Origin: JACVRM01 sp046262315
Lineage (GTDB): Bacteria; Actinomycetota; Thermoleophilia; Gaiellales; Gaiellaceae
Length of the DNA stretch: 59,354 bases
Direction of reading: 5' to 3'
Assembly: GCA_046262315.1 (NCBI GenBank)
Contig: JBHEMZ010000090.1
Coordinates: 1-59,354 of the forward strand
Under the pieces are notes generated by a model. That model saw only the letters and a program-made list of their open reading frames with translations. It did not search any database and was not told the origin of the DNA. The translations under genes and the position numbers were made by a program. Below are positions 42,268-50,055 of this stretch, one piece after another; position 1 is the first letter of the stretch; each line of letters begins with the position of its first letter.

Positions 42268-42461
42268 CTAGCCGCGGGTTACGTGGGCGGACACGGCGTG
42301 CCCAGACGTCCGTGTAGTGGCCGGGCTCCGGGTTCGCCGTCCGGCCGCGTATACGTGGTTCGCGCGTGGATGATCGCGTAGTCGCCCATCAGACGAACGT
42401 TGACGTCGTGAGCCTCGAGGTTAGTGCTCGGCAGTAGCTTGATATCGAGATGCCGCTGCAA
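42268..42461 (-). pseudogene. NTF2/SnoaL-like domain fragment, frameshifted
   Basis: The reverse strand gives LEAHDVNVRLMGDYAIIHAR and TYTRPDGEPG, the central strands of an NTF2-like (DUF4440) domain, and one frame over HYTDVWARR, the usual next strand. A one-base insertion near 42330 separates them. The N-terminal half is missing. The 5' end overlaps the divergent hypothetical gene at 42450. This is probably a decayed gene. Confidence 0.5.
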
Positions 42462-43082
42462 AACCGCGTCACGCCGCTAGGCGACTTGATTGCCGACTCT
42501 GGTCGTGGTTTGGCCTACGGCAACCGTGGCTGCCTCCACGACGAGACGGGTCGGATCATCCGACGCTACAACGGCAAGCGCTGGATCGTCTGCCGGCTCC
42601 GGTTCCGCGGCTGGCACCGACACCCGCTGCTCCAACCCGGCCGCTTCACCGAGCTGTTCTTCCTGGACGAGGCGACCGCGTTCGCCGCGGGACATCGCCC
42701 CTGCGCACTCTGCCGACACGAGGACTACCTTCGCTTCGGCGCCATCTGGCGCGAGCTCCACCCGCGCCAGATCGGCGCTGATGCGATCGACGAGCAGCTC
42801 CACGCTGAGCGCATTGCTCCCGACACGCGGCAGCAGCTCCGCCACCGAGCGCCGCTCGGCGAGCTCCCCGACGGGGCGTTCGTGCTGGAGGAGGGCGCGC
42901 CCTGGGTCGTTCTCGGGCCGGAACTCCGGCGCTGGACCCAGGCGGGCTATGTCCAGAGCCGGCCGCGACCGACCGACACAGTGGCGACGCTGGTCACACC
43001 ACCCTCGCTCGTCGCGGTCCTGCGCGCCGGTTGGCAACCGGTCGTGCCTCTTCTCCATCCTTCTGCGCAGAGGACGCCGTGA
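42450..43082 (+). CDS. conserved hypothetical protein (210 aa)
   Basis: The protein starts MPLQNRVTPLGDLIADSGRG and has MGNRG-like GNRGCLHDETGRIIRRYNGK, QPGRFTELFFLDEATAFAAG and HRPCALCRHEDYLRF with a CxxC pair. I have seen this pattern in widespread uncharacterised proteins of Bacteria, and the conserved block ELFFLDEAT...GHRPCxxCR is distinctive. No function is known to me. A Cys/His metal site is possible. No membrane segment or signal peptide. Confidence 0.75.
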   Translation: MPLQNRVTPLGDLIADSGRGLAYGNRGCLHDETGRIIRRYNGKRWIVCRLRFRGWHRHPLLQPGRFTELFFLDEATAFAAGHRPCALCRHEDYLRFGAIWRELHPRQIGADAIDEQLHAERIAPDTRQQLRHRAPLGELPDGAFVLEEGAPWVVLGPELRRWTQAGYVQSRPRPTDTVATLVTPPSLVAVLRAGWQPVVPLLHPSAQRTP

Positions 43083-43170
43083 TCGCCCGAAGGGGAAGGA
43101 GTCCGCGGACAGGCAGGCACCGATTTCACGCCGGGCGAGCTGCTCGGCAGCGTCTCGGGGGGAGCTCGGA

Positions 43171-43296
43171 TTGCGGAAGTTCCGACCCCGGATCCGGCGT
43201 GAGGTCGTCGGCAAGATGCTCGACTACGCGCTGCACACGACGGCCTACTGGAAGCTGGAAGACATCTGGGCATCGTTTGCGAAGACGTGCGAGTGA
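43171..43296 (+). pseudogene. 41-residue C-terminal fragment of an uncharacterised protein
   Basis: The frame reads RPRIRREVVGKMLDYALHTT and YWKLEDIWASFAKTCE. The stretch RIRREVVGQMLDYA is familiar from the middle of larger uncharacterised actinobacterial proteins that have a nuclease-like EVKR motif just before it, and that motif is absent here. Only this piece remains. It is likely a leftover of rearrangement between the hypothetical gene and the subtilase. Confidence 0.35.
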
Positions 43297-43324
43297 GCGG
43301 AGCGCTGGACTCCGAGGCCGCTCC

Positions 43325-45052
43325 ATGCGAGTTTCCGATGCGATGGGAGCCCGACTCGCCACGGCCGCGCTCGTGCTCGCGGCACTCGCCGGAGTGGCCG
43401 GCTTCGGCTTGGCGGAAGCCGACGCGGACACGCACGGGCGCCACATGGAGATGTCCCACGCCAAGGGCGGCAAGGCCGGCGAGGCGATCGTCCCGCCACA
43501 GCTCCGTGACGTGAATCGCTTGCTCGCGGCGGCGGCGCCTCGGCGGGGCGTGCTCGTAGCGCTCGAGCGCGGTCGCGGCGGCGAGGGGATCGTGCGGGCC
43601 GCGGGAGGCGTCCTGCTCTCGCGCAGCCTGGCGCTGTGGCGTGTGCGGGCCTCGTCCGCCCCCCCGGCGCTTCGAGCTCTCCGGGCTCGGTCTGCGCTCA
43701 GGTACGCCGAGCTCGACGCCGTGAGCGCGCGCCCGGAGACGCACTGGCAACAGGGCGACCACCTGTTGAACGACCAGGCCGAGCTCGACACGATCCGGGC
43801 CGACGTCGAGCCGCCGGGGCCGGGCGTTCCCCTGACGGTGATCGACACCGGCCTCGACGTCACGCACCCCGAGTTTGCGGGTCGCCCGAACACCCTGCTC
43901 CTGAACCAGCAGAGCGTTCCCGCCGAGGAGGGCGAGGATCATGGGACCGCGGTCGCATCGGTTGCGGCCGCGCCCGCGAACGGCTGGGGGATGGTCGGCG
44001 TCTACCCGAACGCACGGCTTCATTCCTACGACTGGCCGGACGACACGTGCAGCGGGGCCGTCAGGGCGCTCACCGCAGCCCGGCGCGCAGCCCCGACCGG
44101 CGTCATCAACGCCAGCTGGAGCTTCCCCGCCGGATCGTGCTTCGCGCTCCGAGACGCCGTGGCGGAGACCTTCGGGGCAGGGTCCGTGATCGTCGCGTCA
44201 GCCGGAAACCAGGGCGAGAAGGGCAATCCGAAGCGCGATCCCGCTGTCCTGAAACACGTGCTCACCGTCGCCGCGACCGACGTCGACGACCAGCCGCTCG
44301 CGTTCTCGAACCGCAACCTCGCCGTCGATCTGGCCGCGCCGGGGCACAACATCCTCGTCGCCATCCCCGCCTGGTTCACGTCGAGCCGGTACACGTCGCT
44401 CTTCGACTTCAAGGACGGGACGAGCTTTTCCGCGCCGATGGTCGCGGCGGCCGCAGCGTGGGTGTGGACGGTCCGGCCCGACCTGGATCGCACTCAGGTC
44501 TTCAACGTCATGCGCTACTCCGCGCGCGACGTCTACAACGCCGGCTTCGACCTGCAGACGGGTTTCGGGATGCTCAACATCGCGGCCGCCCTCGCGGAGA
44601 ACGCGCCGATCGTCGACCCGCGAGAGCCCAACGACGACATCTACCAGGTCAAGGCCAACGGGCTGTTCGCCACGGCGGACGCGCCGCTGACGAAGCCCGG
44701 CCGCGGGCAGGCGCGGATTCGCGCGCTCGTCGACGTCACGGAGGATCCGATCGACGTCTACCGCGCCTGGGTGCCCGGCCGCTCGAAAGTGACGATCCGG
44801 CTGAACCCGGAGGGCGGCGACGTCGACCTCGAAGTCTTCCGCCGGACAGCGAAGACCGTCCACTATCAGAGCCGCAAGCGGGCGCTCCGCGGCCCGCTGA
44901 TCGACTACAGCGATCGTGCGAAGGGACGCACCGAGCAGATCGGGCTGACGAACGACGGCCGGGCGGGCGAGTTCGTCTACATCGTCGCCTACCTGCCGGA
45001 GGACGGGCCGCTCGACGGCTCGTACGCGCTAACGATCTCGACGCGCCGCTGA
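43325..45052 (+). CDS. secreted subtilisin-like serine protease (S8)
   Basis: The 575-residue protein has a signal peptide (ARLATAALVLAALAGVAGFG), a propeptide region and an S8 domain with Asp174 (TVIDTGLDVTHPEF), His206 (EGEDHGTAVASV), the oxyanion Asn (VASAGNQGEKG) and Ser367 (FKDGTSFSAPMVAAAA). After the catalytic domain a C-terminal beta domain (about residues 430-575, PREPNDDIYQVKANGLFATA ... DVYRAWVPGRSKVTIRL) looks like a pre-peptidase C-terminal domain. It digests protein outside the cell. ATG 43340 is an alternative start. Confidence 0.92.
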   Translation: MRVSDAMGARLATAALVLAALAGVAGFGLAEADADTHGRHMEMSHAKGGKAGEAIVPPQLRDVNRLLAAAAPRRGVLVALERGRGGEGIVRAAGGVLLSRSLALWRVRASSAPPALRALRARSALRYAELDAVSARPETHWQQGDHLLNDQAELDTIRADVEPPGPGVPLTVIDTGLDVTHPEFAGRPNTLLLNQQSVPAEEGEDHGTAVASVAAAPANGWGMVGVYPNARLHSYDWPDDTCSGAVRALTAARRAAPTGVINASWSFPAGSCFALRDAVAETFGAGSVIVASAGNQGEKGNPKRDPAVLKHVLTVAATDVDDQPLAFSNRNLAVDLAAPGHNILVAIPAWFTSSRYTSLFDFKDGTSFSAPMVAAAAAWVWTVRPDLDRTQVFNVMRYSARDVYNAGFDLQTGFGMLNIAAALAENAPIVDPREPNDDIYQVKANGLFATADAPLTKPGRGQARIRALVDVTEDPIDVYRAWVPGRSKVTIRLNPEGGDVDLEVFRRTAKTVHYQSRKRALRGPLIDYSDRAKGRTEQIGLTNDGRAGEFVYIVAYLPEDGPLDGSYALTISTRR

Positions 45053-45333
45053 GCCGTCGCGCCGCTGAGCCGTCGTCAGGAGATCGACGATCGGGTCTCG
45101 CACACCCGAAGCTCAGTGGCAGGCGGGGCGCCTACCACGGTCGGCTTAGGATCCCCGCGACATGATGACTTCCCAGCGGGGACGCGCCGGACACCATCGC
45201 GATTGCGTCGGCGACGCGGACAGGAATGTTGCCGGTGCTCTGACCATTTTTCTCGAGCCAGGTTGACCTGGCCCCGGCACGAGCACAGAATCGCGTCGGC
45301 GCGGCTGATCAACCCCTCGGTAAAGGAGGCAGC
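45053..45333. other. 281-base region with a short tandem duplication, otherwise empty
   Basis: GCCGCTGAGCCGTCG occurs twice in tandem right after the subtilase stop (about 45047-45075). No convincing gene, terminator or promoter hexamer was found. A strong ribosome site (AAAGGAGG) ends the region. Confidence 0.3.
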
Positions 45334-45936
45334 ATGGCCTGGAATCTCAAGGGAACGTACTTCGAAACCTGCTCGTGCGAGGTCGTCTGTCCGTGCACCA
45401 CGTCGCTCGCGCTCGGTGCCGACTACGACCGTTGCAACGCGACGCTCGTCTTCAACATCGTCCAGGGTGAGGTGGAGGGAACAGACGTCAGCGGCCTCAA
45501 GGTCGCGGCGATCGCCGACACGCCGAAGGTGATGAGCGAGGGAAACTGGCGCCTCGGTGTGTTCATCGACGCAGCCGCTTCCGACGACCAGGCCGAGAAG
45601 CTGACGGCCGTCTTCGGCGGCCAGCTCGGCGGGCCGATGGAGGCGCTCGGGCCGCTCGTGGGAGAGAACCTCGGCGTCGAACGCGCACCGATCGAGGTGC
45701 TGGAGGATGGGCTTCGCCACAGCGTCAAGATCGGCGACGCCATTGACTTCGAGATCGAAGACGTCGTCCCGTTCGGCGTGGAGTCCGGAGAGCCGGCGCG
45801 TCTGACCGGCATCTTCAATCCGGCTGGCTCCGAGCTGACGATCTCCAAGGCGACCCGCTCGCGGATCAACGCCTTCGGCATCGAGTACGAGGGCAAGTCC
45901 GGCTTCTCGTCGTCCAAGTTCGCCTGGGCTGCCTGA
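45334..45936 (+). CDS. DUF1326 protein, predicted metal-binding
   Basis: The 200-residue protein starts MAWNLKGTYFETCSCEVVCP with four cysteines in a CxCxxxCxC block (Cys13, 15, 19, 21), the signature of DUF1326. The rest is beta-rich (LRHSVKIGDAIDFEIEDVVP, ISKATRSRINAFGIEYEGKS). The ribosome site AAAGGAGG is strong. It is followed after 7 bases by a DUF2182 membrane protein, its usual partner. The cysteine block suggests soft-metal binding; the function is not known. Confidence 0.88.
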   Translation: MAWNLKGTYFETCSCEVVCPCTTSLALGADYDRCNATLVFNIVQGEVEGTDVSGLKVAAIADTPKVMSEGNWRLGVFIDAAASDDQAEKLTAVFGGQLGGPMEALGPLVGENLGVERAPIEVLEDGLRHSVKIGDAIDFEIEDVVPFGVESGEPARLTGIFNPAGSELTISKATRSRINAFGIEYEGKSGFSSSKFAWAA

Positions 45937-45943
45937 ACCACTC

Positions 45944-46789
45944 GTGATCGCCTCCCCACTCGAGCACGGCGCCGACGGCGCGGGCTTCGCGCCCGCGTTG
46001 GTTGCTGCGCGCACCCGTCTGGCCCTGGTCGGTCTGCTGTTCGTGCTCGCAGGCATCGCCTGGTGGTTCACGGTCGATCGCATGCGCGGGATGGACGAGG
46101 GGCCGGGAACTCACCTTGGAGCCTTGAGCTGGTTCCTGGGCGTGTGGGTCGTGATGATGGCCGCGATGATGCTCCCTTCGGTGTCGCCGACGGTCGCTCT
46201 GTACGCGCGCATGACCAGACGTCGCGCTCCGCTCGCGCCCATGGTGTTCACGTCCGGCTACCTACTGACCTGGGCGTCTGCAGGCCTGCTCGCTTTCGGC
46301 ATTTCCGACGCGGGCCGCCGCCTGTTCGGTACCGAGCTGTCGTGGGGCGAGGCCGGCCGTTGGGTGGCCGCCGGCACGCTCGTGGTCGCGGCCGTCTACG
46401 AGCTCACTCCGCTCAAGAATGTCTGCCTGACCAAGTGTCGAAGCCCATTCGGCTTCTTGCTCGGTTCCTGGCGCGACGGGCTCTCGGGCGCGCTCAAGAT
46501 GGGCGCGCGGCACGGCGCCTGGTGCGCCGGCTGCTGCTGGGCCCTGATGGCGTCGCTCTTTGCGCTAGGCGTCATGAGCGTCGCCTGGATGGCGTTCGTG
46601 GCGGCGCTCATCGCCGCCGAGAAGACGCTTCCCTGGGGCCGAGCAGTCACCTATGCAACCGCTGGCATCCTGCTTGTTCTCGGGGGCATGCTCATCGCGG
46701 CACCAGACCTGGTTCCGGGGCTCACGATTCCGGGCGACGGTGGCTCCATGAGCGACATGGATCGCCCAGACCCCATGCGAATGCCCTAG
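45944..46789 (+). CDS. DUF2182 integral membrane protein, predicted metal-binding
   Basis: The 281-residue protein (GTG 45944) has about six membrane segments. Conserved features are WVVMMAAMMLPSVSPTVALY, the pair in LKNVCLTKCRSPFG (Cys161, Cys165), RHGAWCAGCCWALM (His190, Cys194, Cys197, Cys198) and a Met-rich tail MSDMDRPDPMRMP. DUF2182 is described as a predicted metal-binding membrane family. With the preceding DUF1326 gene it forms a two-gene unit. Copper or another soft metal is my inference from the Cys and Met pattern. Confidence 0.88.
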   Translation: MIASPLEHGADGAGFAPALVAARTRLALVGLLFVLAGIAWWFTVDRMRGMDEGPGTHLGALSWFLGVWVVMMAAMMLPSVSPTVALYARMTRRRAPLAPMVFTSGYLLTWASAGLLAFGISDAGRRLFGTELSWGEAGRWVAAGTLVVAAVYELTPLKNVCLTKCRSPFGFLLGSWRDGLSGALKMGARHGAWCAGCCWALMASLFALGVMSVAWMAFVAALIAAEKTLPWGRAVTYATAGILLVLGGMLIAAPDLVPGLTIPGDGGSMSDMDRPDPMRMP

Positions 46790-46904
46790 CTCGGGAACGC
46801 GCCGCTCGACAGGGTCGTTCGGCCCCGACACGGTCTCGACACGTCCACTGCGGGCCTGCCGACCGCGAATCTCGGCGACTGACGAACCCGCGTAGGGTCG
46901 GGGC

Positions 46905-46910
46905 TACTCT
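46905..46910 (+). promoter_or_regulatory. TACTCT, -10 element for the tRNA gene
   Basis: The hexamer lies 8 nt before the first base of the tRNA. Confidence 0.4.
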
Positions 46911-46918
46911 GAATCGGC

Positions 46919-46990
46919 GCCCCCGTAGCTCAGTGGATAGAGCAGCGGTTTCCTAAACCGCGTGCGCAAGTTCGATTCTTGCCGGGGGCA
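46919..46990 (+). tRNA. tRNA-Arg (anticodon CCT)
   Basis: All stems pair: acceptor GCCCCCG/CGGGGGC, D arm GCTC/GAGC, anticodon arm GCGGT/ACCGC around TTCCTAA with anticodon CCT, and T arm GCAAG/CTTGC around TTCGATT. The discriminator base is A; CCA is not encoded. It reads AGG codons. Confidence 0.95.
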
Positions 46991-47102
46991 TCCCGCATGT
47001 CTGCGCGGAATCCTCGGTTGAGCAGGCACTTCCCGGCCGGCTCAGGGTTGTCCCATCGTCCGCCCAAGACCGCTCAAATCCGTTCATCCGGGCCCTCCAC
47101 TG

Positions 47103-47149
47103 GCGCGCGACTGGCGCGCACCCGCGGCCGCTGGCGAGCGCCGAATCGC
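47103..47149 (+). repeat. 47-bp direct repeat, copy A
   Basis: The block from GCGCGCGACTGGCGCGCACC to GCGAGCGCCGAATCGC matches 53838-53884 at 46 of 47 positions (T at 47132 against C at 53867). It starts 113 bases after the tRNA-Arg. It could be an attachment-site-like flank of an inserted segment or a common end of a lost gene. Confidence 0.7.
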
Positions 47150-47160
47150 GCGTTCCGTCG

Positions 47161-47166
47161 TACGAT
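47161..47166 (+). promoter_or_regulatory. TACGAT, -10 element before a 26-codon frame and hsdM
   Basis: The hexamer lies 7 nt before the GTG at 47174 and about 98 nt before hsdM. Confidence 0.4.
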
Positions 47167-47173
47167 CAGCCCC

Positions 47174-47254
47174 GTGCACGGCTCGTTAATGTCCATCGAC
47201 AACGCGATCCAGCCGAAGCGACCGTCCACCCGACGTGACCTCTTCCGGGCCTAG
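47174..47254 (+). CDS. 26-residue frame in front of the hsdM fragment
   Basis: The GTG at 47174 gives VHGSLMSIDNAIQPKRPSTR and ends RDLFRA, 9 bases before the hsdM ATG. It may be a leader peptide coupled to hsdM translation or a chance frame behind a real promoter. No relatives are known to me. Confidence 0.3.
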   Translation: MHGSLMSIDNAIQPKRPSTRRDLFRA

Positions 47255-47263
47255 AGGCTGCCG

Positions 47264-47947
47264 ATGACCGATCTCATCGAACTTGAGCGCCGACTATGGG
47301 CCGCGGCCGACGCGCTGCGCGCGAACTCCAGCCTTACGCCCGCGGAGTACCGCGGGCCCGTGCTCGGGCTCATCTTCCTCGCCTTCGCCGACCACCGCTT
47401 CGACGAGCTCCGGCCCGAGCTCGAGCTGAAGGCGACCGAGCGGCGGCCCGTGAGCGCCGACGACTTCCGCGCCCGCGGCGTGCTGTTCGTGCCAGAGATC
47501 GCCCGCCTGTCGTGGCTCGTCAACCTTCCCGAGGGCGAAGACCTCGGAGCCAACATCGACCTCGCCATGGACGCGATCGAGGCGACGAACACGGGCCTTC
47601 GCGGGGTGCTGCCGCGTGGGTACCAGAAGCTCGAGAAGAGCGTCCTGCTCGAGCTCGTCCGCCTCTTCGCGCCGCTCCCCCGGATGGTCTCCGGCGACGC
47701 CTTCGGACTCATCTACGAGTACTTCCTAGCGGAGTTCGCCGCCAACGAGGGCCGGCGCGGCGGCGAGTTCTTCACGCCGCAGTCGATCGTGCGGCTGATC
47801 GTCGATGTAATCGAGCCGTTCCACGGCAGGGTGTACGACCCCGCCTGCGGCTCGGGCGGCATGTTCGTCCACTCCGCCAGTCTCCCAGATGACACGGCCG
47901 CCAGCCGGGGCTCGCCGGTCGCTCTCCTCGGCGAACGGACAGGCTAG
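47264..47947 (+). pseudogene. hsdM: type I restriction-modification methylase HsdM, 5' fragment
   Basis: The frame starts with the HsdM N-terminal helical domain (LIELERRLWAAADALRANSS, RGPVLGLIFLAFADHRF), continues through RRGGEFFTPQSIVRLIVDVI and ends the homology at VYDPACGSGGMFVHSA, the AdoMet motif I, near 47880. The NPPF catalytic motif and the second half are missing. The following 21 codons are unrelated. Intact HsdM has about 500-700 residues and methylates adenine. The 3' part of a type I R subunit is found at 57748 on the same strand. Confidence 0.85.
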
Positions 47948-48072
47948 CGAGCTCGGACGGCCGGCCCTGGGTGACCGACCACCAGGCCGTGATCGGAGCT
48001 GCGCTCGTCCTCTACCGCCGGGCGCGAACCCCGCGCGCAGGACCGCACGCTCGGCAGCGTCGAGGTCGCCAG

Positions 48073-48937
48073 TTATGCAAGGCGCGCCCGTAGCAGCGCG
48101 AGTCCGTCCTTCCCCAACACTGCGGCGAACGAGCGTGCCACACGCGCGTTGGGGTGAGGCATGAATACGACCGCGCGTGCCTTCCCGCCCACAGAGACGT
48201 CGGGATGCAGCCGAGGCCTCGCCGGCACGCCGAGTTGCGCGCTCACCGCCCACGCCGCGTGGCGGCCGAGGACGACGACGAGCTGGGAGCCCGACTGCTC
48301 CAGCGTTCTCCGCAGGTACCGGCTCGAGCACGTCTCCAGAGCATCGGCGACGCCCGCCTCCCCGCGCGACTTGCAGCGCACCGCCTCCGTGAGTGCGTAG
48401 TCGAAGCCCGGTCGCACGTCGCGGCCGGGGAGCAGCTCGCGGGCACGCGCGCGCACCTCCACCCAGAAACGGGTCGCGCGCGCCGGCGTGCCGTCTCAAC
48501 TCGCGGTAGCGGGTGCCATCGGCGATATAGAGATCGAAGGCCGACTCGTAGCGGTCGACGAGCTCGTCGTCGTCCCAGAGCCAGTTCGGCCTGGCGACCC
48601 GCCGGACCGACGGGTGCTGCTCGGCGGTGAACCCGAGCCAGGTTGCTTGCGCGGGCCGCCGCTCGGTGGAGCCGCCCCGGACCGTCCCCGCGATCGAGGG
48701 GTTGGAGCTGACGAACAGGATCGGCGCAGACTCCAGGTGCCCCTCCCACGGCTCCGGCAGCTGGTGGCCGATCCGCCACTCACGCCGGCGCGTCTCCTCG
48801 GGCTCGCCGCGCCACTGGTCAAGCACGACCGCCGAGCACGGATGGCCCGGCGCCCGGTCCTCCAGGCACGCCTCCACGATCGGGCAGCGGGCGATCGTCA
48901 CCAACAGGCGAGCGGCGTCCTGCGACGGGACTGGCAT
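48073..48937 (-). pseudogene. uracil-DNA glycosylase-superfamily-like protein, frameshifted
   Basis: From the ATG at 48937 the protein reads RCPIVEACLEDRAPGHPCSA, APILFVSSNPSIAGTVRG and FDLYIADGTRYRELRRH. Near 48490 the sensible frame changes to TRFWVEVRARARELLPGRDV, YALTEAVRCKSRGE, QLVVVLGRHAAWAVSAQL and VVFMPHPNARVARSFA. The sequence of SSNPS, VRCKS and HPNA blocks resembles the uracil-DNA glycosylase superfamily; the exact family is uncertain. One lost base explains the shift. If it is a sequencing error the gene would be whole. Confidence 0.6.
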
Positions 48938-49219
48938 AGCACTCTCCGGTGTCGCTGGGCTGCTACCTGCCTGCACGCCGTCGAGGGGCGGCTGGCGCTG
49001 CGCGACGCGCCGAGTCTCCGCCTCGCGCCTCTCGACCTCGGCGAAGCAGACCGCACACCGCGTCGTCAGCGCTCGCACTGTCGCCGTCGCGGCCATCACG
49101 CCGAGCACCTGCTCCGGACTGGATCGCGCGATCTCGCCGCAGGAGGCGTCGAGGTGGCGGACGGCCTTGTGCCCCTCGCCGGGGTCGACGACCGTGACAG
49201 GCGTGGCCGGCACGGCCAC
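48938..49219 (-). CDS. Cys-containing small protein or N-terminal extension of the glycosylase-like gene
   Basis: The reverse strand upstream of the glycosylase-like gene is open in the same frame from a GTG at 49219 and encodes a plausible stretch: VTVVDPGEGHKAVRHLDASC, EQVLGVMAATATVRALTTRC and AVCFAEVERREAETRRVA. Three cysteines and two histidines suggest a small zinc site. There is no stop before the next gene, so it may be a separate gene whose end is damaged or a true extension. No family recognised. Confidence 0.35.
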
Positions 49220-49293
49220 GATTCTTGCGAACGCCCCCACGCCATGCCGCGCCCGTGCCCCATAGACGCGCGAGCCGCAGCGAGCGCGCACGC

Positions 49294-49299
49294 TACGGT
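49294..49299 (+). promoter_or_regulatory. TACGGT, -10 element for the HTH gene
   Basis: The hexamer lies 6 nt before the ATG at 49306. Confidence 0.45.
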
Positions 49300-49305
49300 G
49301 ACCGC

Positions 49306-49806
49306 ATGGCACGCCTTCCCGCCCGCGAGCAGGTGCGGCGTGATGCCGAGATCTGCCGCGACCGCGCGAGGGGGCTCACCTGGGCGACGATCAGCGAGCG
49401 CCACGGCGTCACCGACAGGCAGTGCCGCGCGATCTGGAGCGCCCGCCCGTCGCGCGTCCAGTTCGAGGGCGTGGATCCGTTCGAGGAGCTCGCCGAGGCA
49501 ATCGAGCGCGTCGAGGCAGTCGTCGAGGACGCCGCTTTGCTCGGCGAGAGCGCCCACGACGCCGTGCGAGCAGGCGCGCTCAAGACCCGCCTGGCGGCGC
49601 TCCGCGAGCTACGAGAGCTCCAGTTCGCTGCCGGGCTTCTTCCCGACCCGGTGTCGGCGCGGACCGAGCTCGATGTGCGGCTTCTCGTCGCGACGATCCT
49701 CCAGGTGTTCGAGGACTACGGCGTCGGCGACGAGGTCGCGGACGCGATACTGATGACGCTTCGCCAGCGCGAGCGAGCCGCGCCGGCCGCGCTGAACGGA
49801 AGCTGA
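49306..49806 (+). CDS. helix-turn-helix protein (phage/mobile-element type)
   Basis: The 166-residue protein has an HTH near the N-terminus (RARGLTWATISERHGVTDRQ, CRAIWSAR), followed by helices (FEELAEAIERVEAVVEDAAL, RAGALKTRLAALRELRELQF) of the kind seen in small terminase subunits or element-encoded DNA-binding proteins. It has no partner gene here. Its function is a guess; the HTH is reasonably clear. A leaderless promoter hexamer supports the start. Confidence 0.6.
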   Translation: MARLPAREQVRRDAEICRDRARGLTWATISERHGVTDRQCRAIWSARPSRVQFEGVDPFEELAEAIERVEAVVEDAALLGESAHDAVRAGALKTRLAALRELRELQFAAGLLPDPVSARTELDVRLLVATILQVFEDYGVGDEVADAILMTLRQRERAAPAALNGS

Positions 49807-49860
49807 GCTTCCACGTCACGGGGGGTGTCCGCTCGATAAGTGAGTGCGAGGCGGGCACGC

Positions 49861-49959
49861 ATGGCGAAAGGCCGGGTCGTCTCACAGTCGCGTTCGCCAG
49901 CCGCCAGGCTGCCGAGCGGGGCGCGTGTGAATCTGATCGTCAGTCGCGGCCCGCGGTAG
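49861..49959 (+). pseudogene. PASTA-domain C-terminal fragment
   Basis: A 32-codon frame reads MAKGRVVSQSRSPAARLPSG and ends ARVNLIVSRGPR. The pattern GRVVSQSPxxGxxxxxGxxVNLxVSRG is the second half of a PASTA domain, which binds muropeptides or beta-lactams. Nothing before the ATG supplies the first half. The rest of 49807-50055 appears empty. Confidence 0.4.
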
Positions 49960-50055
49960 CCGCTCTTGACCGCCGGGCAGCGTTGAGGGCCGCGTCGCCG
50001 CCCTCAGGCCTCCAGCTAGACCGGCTTCGCCTGTCCAACTTCCGGCCCTTACGTC

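Noticed and set aside
46991..47102. Attachment site formed by the tRNA-Arg 3' end
   Set aside because: No copy of the tRNA 3' end was seen elsewhere in the window. The direct repeat starts 113 bases downstream and does not include tRNA sequence.
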